A stretch of DNA of 48,641 bases from Halomonas eurihalina (lineage in GTDB: Bacteria > Pseudomonadota > Gammaproteobacteria > Pseudomonadales > Halomonadaceae), in NCBI RefSeq assembly GCF_008274785.1, contig NZ_VTPU01000021.1:1-48641 (forward strand). Direction: 5' to 3'. Position numbers and translations under genes: made by a program. The stretch's first letter is position 1, and every line of letters begins with the position of its first letter. Shown here in pieces: positions 44,554-48,641 of the stretch. The notes below the pieces were generated by a model. It did no database searches. It saw only the letters and a list, made by a program, of their open reading frames with translations, and was not told the origin of the DNA.

Positions 44554-45810
44554 ATGATGAACTTCGAATTCAGCGAGCGGACCCAGGCGCTGCGTACGCA
44601 ACTGATGCAATTCATGGAGGAGCATATCGTTCCTCGCATCGGGCAACACCGCGACGAGGTTAGGGCCGGCCACTATCCGGTGTCCTTCATGGAGGATCTC
44701 AAGGCGCGGGCGCGTGCCGAAGGACTGTGGAATATGTTCCTGCCCGGGCTGCGCGACGATGAGCCCGGATCGCGGCTTTCCAACCTGGAGTACGCGCCCC
44801 TGGCAGAACAGATGGGCCGGGTGCCCTGGAGCGCCGAGGTATTCAACTGCAATGCGCCGGATACCGGCAACATGGAGCTGTTGCACATGTTCGCAACGCC
44901 GGCACAGCGCGAACGGTGGCTCGTACCCTTGCTCAACGGCGAGATTCGTTCGGCTTTCGCCATGACCGAGCCGGACGTAGCGTCATCCGATGCCACCAAT
45001 ATCCAGACGTTGATTACCCGCGAAGGCGGAGATTATGTCATCAACGGACGCAAGTGGTTCATCTCGAATGCCAGCCACCCCCGCTGTCGGCTCTTCATCC
45101 TGATGGGCAAGAGCGATCCGGACAATGTGGAACCTCATCGTCAGCAAAGCATGGTCCTGATTCCCCATGACACGCCGGGCGTGACGGTGGAACGCAATAT
45201 TACGGTAATGAACCATACCAATCCCCATGGCCACTGCGAGATTACCTTTCGCAATGTCAGGGTGCCCGTCAGTTATTTGCTGGGTGAAGAAGGAGAGGGG
45301 TTTGCCATGGCGCAGGCACGCCTCGGGCCGGGCCGGATACATCACTGCATGCGCTCCATTGGCCAGGCGGAGCTGGCCCTGGAGCTGATGATCGAGCGTT
45401 CTGGGCAGCGCAAGGCTTTCGGCAAGCATCTTCATCAATACGGTGCGGTATCCGATTGGATCGCCCATTCCCGGCTCGAGATCGAGCAGGCCAGGTTATT
45501 GGTGCTGAAAGCCGCCTGGATGATCGACCAGGTCGGTGCCAAGGCAGCGGCTAAGGAGATCTCCCTGATCAAGGCGCTGGTCCCCAGTTTGCACACGCGG
45601 GTCGTGGATCGGGCGATGCAGACCTTCGGTGCCATGGGGTTGAGTCCAGACACACCGCTGGCGGATATGTGGTCTCAGGGGCGAGCGCTGCGTTTTGCCG
45701 ATGGCCCCGATGAAGTGCACTTGCGCAAGATTGCGCGCATGGAAGTGAAGGAACGGCAGGCCTTGCAGGGCAAGGGGGCAGCGTATTTGACCCCGCCTCT
45801 GCGAAGCTGA
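44554..45810 (+). CDS. Acyl-CoA dehydrogenase, ACAD10/11-like
   Basis: A 418-residue flavoenzyme. AGGAG precedes two adjacent ATGs (44554 and 44557); the second is better spaced, so the first methionine may not be used. FAMTEPDVASSDATNIQT and RKAFGKHLHQYGAVSDWIAHSRLEIEQAR are the family motifs. At the usual catalytic-base position the sequence is RFADGPDEVHLRKIAR, with Asp rather than the Glu of YEGT, as in the ACAD10/11 group. It is 60 bases after the MDR gene, same strand. Confidence 0.86.
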   Translation: MMNFEFSERTQALRTQLMQFMEEHIVPRIGQHRDEVRAGHYPVSFMEDLKARARAEGLWNMFLPGLRDDEPGSRLSNLEYAPLAEQMGRVPWSAEVFNCNAPDTGNMELLHMFATPAQRERWLVPLLNGEIRSAFAMTEPDVASSDATNIQTLITREGGDYVINGRKWFISNASHPRCRLFILMGKSDPDNVEPHRQQSMVLIPHDTPGVTVERNITVMNHTNPHGHCEITFRNVRVPVSYLLGEEGEGFAMAQARLGPGRIHHCMRSIGQAELALELMIERSGQRKAFGKHLHQYGAVSDWIAHSRLEIEQARLLVLKAAWMIDQVGAKAAAKEISLIKALVPSLHTRVVDRAMQTFGAMGLSPDTPLADMWSQGRALRFADGPDEVHLRKIARMEVKERQALQGKGAAYLTPPLRS

Positions 45811-45821
45811 ATGAGTTTTTG

Positions 45822-45848
45822 TTTCGCTTTGCAGAACTTGATATCGCA
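45822..45848 (+). promoter_or_regulatory. Operator-like motif before the PimC-like gene
   Basis: TTTCGCTTTGCAGAA (45822-45836) runs into TGCAGAACTTGATATCGCA (45830-45848). The second 19-mer differs at two places from 41375-41393, and the first resembles TTTCGCTCTGCGAA at 41525-41538. The 105-base gap therefore repeats the control elements of the divergent region 4 kb away. Confidence 0.55.
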
Positions 45849-45915
45849 ATTTGATAGCGTGTTCTGTAAATGGTAGCGTTATTTCAATACTTGTCCTGAG
45901 AGGTTGCTGACGGCT

Positions 45916-47112
45916 ATGAACATCGATTTGACAGACGAGGAGTTGGCGTTCCGTGACGAGGTGCGGGCCTTCTTTCAAAATGAGCTTCCTCCCCAGGTGA
46001 AGGAAAAGATCCAGCGGGGCCTGCGTATCAGCCGTGAAGACCAGATTGCTTATCAGCAGGCGCTCTATGCCAAGGGTTGGGCCGGGGCGAACTGGCCGGA
46101 GGAATACGGTGGTACGGGCTGGAGCGCTACGCAGAAGTACATCTTCAACAATGAGGCCGCAGCAGCCCGGGCACCACGCATCATTCCTTTCGGCCTCACC
46201 ATGGTGGCACCGGTCATCTATACCTTTGGCAATGAGGAGCAGAAGCAGCGCTTCCTGCCCGACATTCTCGCCAGCAAGGTTTGGTGGTGTCAGGGGTATT
46301 CCGAACCCAATGCAGGCTCGGATTTGGCTGGGCTCAAGACCCGTGCCGTCCGAGATGGCGATCACTATATCGTCAATGGCACCAAGACCTGGACCACGCT
46401 TGGCCACTATGCCGATTGGATCTTCTGCCTGGTGCGAACCAGCGATACCGGCAAGAAGCAGGAAGGCATCAGTTTCCTGCTGATCGACATGAACTCCCCC
46501 GGTGTCAGCGTGACACCTATCATCACCCTGGATGGCCGGCGCGAAGTCAATGAAGTGAATTTCGATGAGGTGCGCGTACCGGTAGAGAACCTGGTGGGGG
46601 AAGAGGGCAAGGGCTGGACTTATGCCAAGGTTTTGCTGACCCACGAGCGCACCAACATTGCCGGTGTGGCGACATCAAAGCAGCGCCTGGAACGACTCCG
46701 CAACATGCTTGCCGAGCCGCCGGCCGGCATGCCCAGCCTTGTCGACAACAGCGTCTATATGGCCCGTGTCATGGAAACCGAGATCGAACTCAAGGCGCTT
46801 GAATTTACCGAGCTGCGAGTGCTTTCCGCGGTGGCGACGGGCAAGGCACCGGGGCCAGAGTCATCGATACTCAAGATCAAGGGAACCGAGGTACAGCAAA
46901 TGATCGATGAGCTTTATCTCGAGGCTGCCGGCCACTATGCCTTGCCTTTCGTGCCGGAGCAGTACGAGGAAGGCGGCGAGGCGAACATGATAGAGCCGCA
47001 CTTTGCCCCAGACACGGCACCCCATTACTACAACAATCGCAAGGTCACCATCTTTGGTGGCACCAATGAAATTCAAAAGAACATCATCGCCAAAGCGGTT
47101 CTGGAACTCTAA
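45916..47112 (+). CDS. Acyl-CoA dehydrogenase, PimC-like large subunit
   Basis: A 398-residue protein close in my memory to pimeloyl-CoA dehydrogenase large subunit PimC: GWAGANWPEEYGGTGWSATQ, QGYSEPNAGSDLAGLKTRAV and GTKTWTTLGHYADWIFCLVR. ATG 45916 is used; a TTG at 45904 lies within the ribosome site. Where most acyl-CoA dehydrogenases carry the C-terminal catalytic Glu, this reads IFGGTNEIQKNIIA, with Gly. Such subunits use a base elsewhere or act with a partner; the adjacent PimD-like gene, 11 bases on, is that partner. Confidence 0.82.
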   Translation: MNIDLTDEELAFRDEVRAFFQNELPPQVKEKIQRGLRISREDQIAYQQALYAKGWAGANWPEEYGGTGWSATQKYIFNNEAAAARAPRIIPFGLTMVAPVIYTFGNEEQKQRFLPDILASKVWWCQGYSEPNAGSDLAGLKTRAVRDGDHYIVNGTKTWTTLGHYADWIFCLVRTSDTGKKQEGISFLLIDMNSPGVSVTPIITLDGRREVNEVNFDEVRVPVENLVGEEGKGWTYAKVLLTHERTNIAGVATSKQRLERLRNMLAEPPAGMPSLVDNSVYMARVMETEIELKALEFTELRVLSAVATGKAPGPESSILKIKGTEVQQMIDELYLEAAGHYALPFVPEQYEEGGEANMIEPHFAPDTAPHYYNNRKVTIFGGTNEIQKNIIAKAVLEL

Positions 47113-47123
47113 GGAAGACGACC

Positions 47124-48254
47124 ATGGATTTTGCACTCAACGATATTCAGCAGATGCTCCAGGACAGTGCCGCGAAGTTCATTCAGAACGATTACGACTT
47201 CGAAACCCGTCGCCGTCTGAGCGAGAGCGAGCTTGGTTACAGTGAGGAAAACTGGAAGCTCTTTGCCGAACTGGGATGGCTGGCACTCCCTTTTGATGAG
47301 GAATATGGTGGCCTGGGCGGGAACCTGACCGACTTGATGGTGCTTCAAATCGAGCTCGGTCGTGGCCTGGTCGTAGAGCCCTTCTTTTCAAGCGTGGTGT
47401 TGGGCGGCAACCTGATCCAGCGCCACGGTAGCGCGAGCCAGCGGGCGGAGCTGCTTGAACCGCTTATTGCCGGTGAGCTCAAGCTGGCGTTTGCTTATAT
47501 CGAGCCGCAGTCACATACGTCTATAACAGATATCGAAACATCGGCCGAGCGCAGCGAAGCCGGTTATCGCCTCACGGGGCACAAGGCCGTGGTGCTGGGA
47601 GGGCCAAGTGCCGATCTTCTGCTTGTGGCTGCCCGTACCAGCGGGAAGCGAGGCGATAGGAATGGGTTGTCACTGTTTTTGGTAGACCCCGCTCAGCCGG
47701 GTGTCACGCTGAAGAGCTACCCGACCAATGACGGTTTTCGCGCTGCTGATATTCATTTCGATGACGCTAAGGCGAGCCTTTTGGGGGAGGTCGACAGTGC
47801 CCATGGGGCCATTCAGGCCACGCTGGACGATGCCATTGTAGCGCTGTCTGCCGAGGCGGTTGGCGTCATGGAAAAGCTGCTCGATGCCACCGTCGAGTTT
47901 TGCAAGGTGCGTAAACAGTTCGGCCAGCCTATCGGCAAGTTCCAGGTACTCCAGCATCGCATGGCCGATATGTTCATGGAGTGTGAGCAGACACGCTCGA
48001 TGCTCTATTTCGGCGCGATTACCGCCACCGCCGGTGGCGAGGAGGCCAGTCGTGCTGCTTCCATGCTAAAGGTGAAAGTGGGCAGTGCCGGTCGCTTGGT
48101 GGGGCAGCAGGCGGTGCAGTTGCATGGTGGCATGGGGGTGAGTGATGAACTCGATGTCGGCCACTTCTTCAAGCGCATCACCATGATCAATACCCTGCTG
48201 GGCTCCCGGGATGAGCACCTTCAGCGACTGATAGGTGACGCCCAGGTGGCGTGA
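47124..48254 (+). CDS. Acyl-CoA dehydrogenase, PimD-like small subunit
   Basis: A 376-residue partner of the preceding subunit. AAGGAAG precedes ATG 47124. EFCKVRKQFGQPIGKFQVLQHRMADM and VQLHGGMGVSDELDVGHFFKR are the PimD-type features. The FAD/substrate motif is altered (FAYIEPQSHTSITDI instead of MTEPxAGSD), as expected for one member of an unlike pair. Together the two probably form a heterotetramer acting on dicarboxylic or medium-chain acyl-CoA. The terminal part LLGSRDEHLQRLIG is standard for this group. Confidence 0.82.
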   Translation: MDFALNDIQQMLQDSAAKFIQNDYDFETRRRLSESELGYSEENWKLFAELGWLALPFDEEYGGLGGNLTDLMVLQIELGRGLVVEPFFSSVVLGGNLIQRHGSASQRAELLEPLIAGELKLAFAYIEPQSHTSITDIETSAERSEAGYRLTGHKAVVLGGPSADLLLVAARTSGKRGDRNGLSLFLVDPAQPGVTLKSYPTNDGFRAADIHFDDAKASLLGEVDSAHGAIQATLDDAIVALSAEAVGVMEKLLDATVEFCKVRKQFGQPIGKFQVLQHRMADMFMECEQTRSMLYFGAITATAGGEEASRAASMLKVKVGSAGRLVGQQAVQLHGGMGVSDELDVGHFFKRITMINTLLGSRDEHLQRLIGDAQVA

Positions 48255-48306
48255 TGCCCCAGGGGCGGCAAAAGGTGTCTGCACTCGGTGATGTGATGGT
48301 GAAATC

Positions 48307-48447
48307 GATCTTGTGCGCGAGTCCGATCAAAATGCTCATTTACCCTCGTAAACTGTGCTTTTTGACTCGGGAGAGCCCTGTCGCGCGCGGGCCCGTTAGG
48401 AATGGGCCTGGCCATCACCTTCGCTCGTCGACCTTTCGTACAAGACC
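48307..48447. repeat. Dispersed palindromic intergenic repeat, copy 4
   Basis: The core ATGCTCATTTACCCTCGTAA (48332-48351) is followed by ACTGTGCTTTTTG. Outer arms GATCTTGTGC (48307-48316) and GTACAAGACC (48438-48447) pair with changes, and CTTCGCTCGTCGAC is at 48419-48432. An extra G+C-rich palindromic segment (about 48375-48408) lies between core and right box. It separates the PimD-like gene from ETF beta. Confidence 0.7.
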
Positions 48448-48468
48448 GCTGATCCGTTGCTCCCAAGA

Positions 48469-48511
48469 CCGCAGAGGCCGGCACGATTTCGATCGTGTTG
48501 CGTCTCTGCGG
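48469..48511 (+). other. Leader hairpin before ETF beta
   Basis: CCGCAGAG (48469-48476) pairs with CTCTGCGG (48504-48511), enclosing CACGAT-TTCG-ATCGTG with a stable TTCG-type loop. It ends 35 bases before the etfB ATG and has no T run. It could end upstream read-through or protect the etfB mRNA. Confidence 0.5.
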
Positions 48512-48546
48512 CGTTGGTGTCAATAGCCGACAAGAGAGATCTGAAA

Positions 48547-48641
48547 ATGAAAATAGTGGTATGTGTCAAACGCGTCATCGACTACAACGTCAAGATCCGG
48601 GTCAAGCCGGATAACTCCGACGTTGACCTCACCAACGTCAA
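48547..48641 (+). CDS. etfB: Electron transfer flavoprotein beta subunit, N-terminal part
   Basis: The first 31 codons from ATG 48547 read MKIVVCVKRVIDYNVKIRVK and onward, the characteristic start of ETF beta; the gene runs off the right edge. ETF takes electrons from acyl-CoA dehydrogenases to ETF-quinone oxidoreductase, so it serves the four dehydrogenases upstream. A purine-rich AGAGAGA lies before the ATG. The alpha subunit should follow outside the window. Confidence 0.93.
   Translation, partial: MKIVVCVKRVIDYNVKIRVKPDNSDVDLTNV

Noticed and set aside
43054..44886. Open frame of 610 codons on the minus strand across two genes
   Set aside because: It runs antisense across the acyl-CoA dehydrogenase and MDR genes and has no domain features; both plus-strand genes are well supported.

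Overview
The window looks like chromosome from a high-G+C halophilic gammaproteobacterium, most likely Halomonas or a close relative. The basis is acid-rich proteins, strong AGGAG ribosome sites, a TRAP transporter and several transport and catabolic genes for amino acids and quaternary amines. This is a judgement from sequence style and remembered homologues; no search was run. I saw no rRNA, tRNA, CRISPR array, insertion sequence or phage genes.

Bases 1-21300 form a pentose region, mainly for L-arabinose. A TRAP carboxylate importer (dctP and the start of its small permease) faces away from two IlvD/Edd sugar-acid dehydratases (L-arabinonate type, then D-xylonate type, xylD). Next come L-arabinose 1-dehydrogenase, a GbpR-like LysR regulator, a periplasmic aldose 1-epimerase, a glycoporin, a GH51 arabinofuranosidase with its own oligosaccharide ABC importer, the araFGH importer and an L-arabinolactonase. 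Together they support non-phosphorylative arabinose oxidation: porin and mutarotase, ABC uptake, release of arabinose from oligomers, then dehydrogenase, lactonase and dehydratase. The last two steps to 2-oxoglutarate (2-keto-3-deoxy-L-arabonate dehydratase and 2-oxoglutarate semialdehyde dehydrogenase) are not in this cluster. The GH51 and araF promoters share sequence blocks in exact register over 121 bases.

Bases 21290-24955 are a mixed stretch: a possible 21-residue peptide, an MdaB-type quinone reductase, LysR and AraC regulators, and an EamA exporter.

Bases 24933-36516 are the most interesting part. Ten genes on the minus strand face away from a GlxA/GbdR-type regulator. They encode a non-haem iron oxygenase pair of the TmpA/TmpB type (2-oxoglutarate dioxygenase plus HD-domain oxygenase), an AruI-like 2-ketoarginine decarboxylase, an orphan quaternary-amine binding protein, an AruH-like arginine:pyruvate transaminase, a complete basic-amino-acid ABC importer and an aldehyde dehydrogenase. 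This joins betaine or organophosphonate chemistry to the arginine transaminase pathway in one locus.

Bases 36631-48641 hold an MFS carrier and a beta-oxidation locus resembling the pimeloyl-CoA (pim) operon: thiolase, fused hydratase/hydroxyacyl-CoA dehydrogenase, four acyl-CoA dehydrogenases including a PimC/PimD-type pair, an MDR oxidoreductase and the start of ETF beta. Two promoters here share a 19-base motif. Four copies of a roughly 130-140 base palindromic intergenic repeat are scattered through the window.
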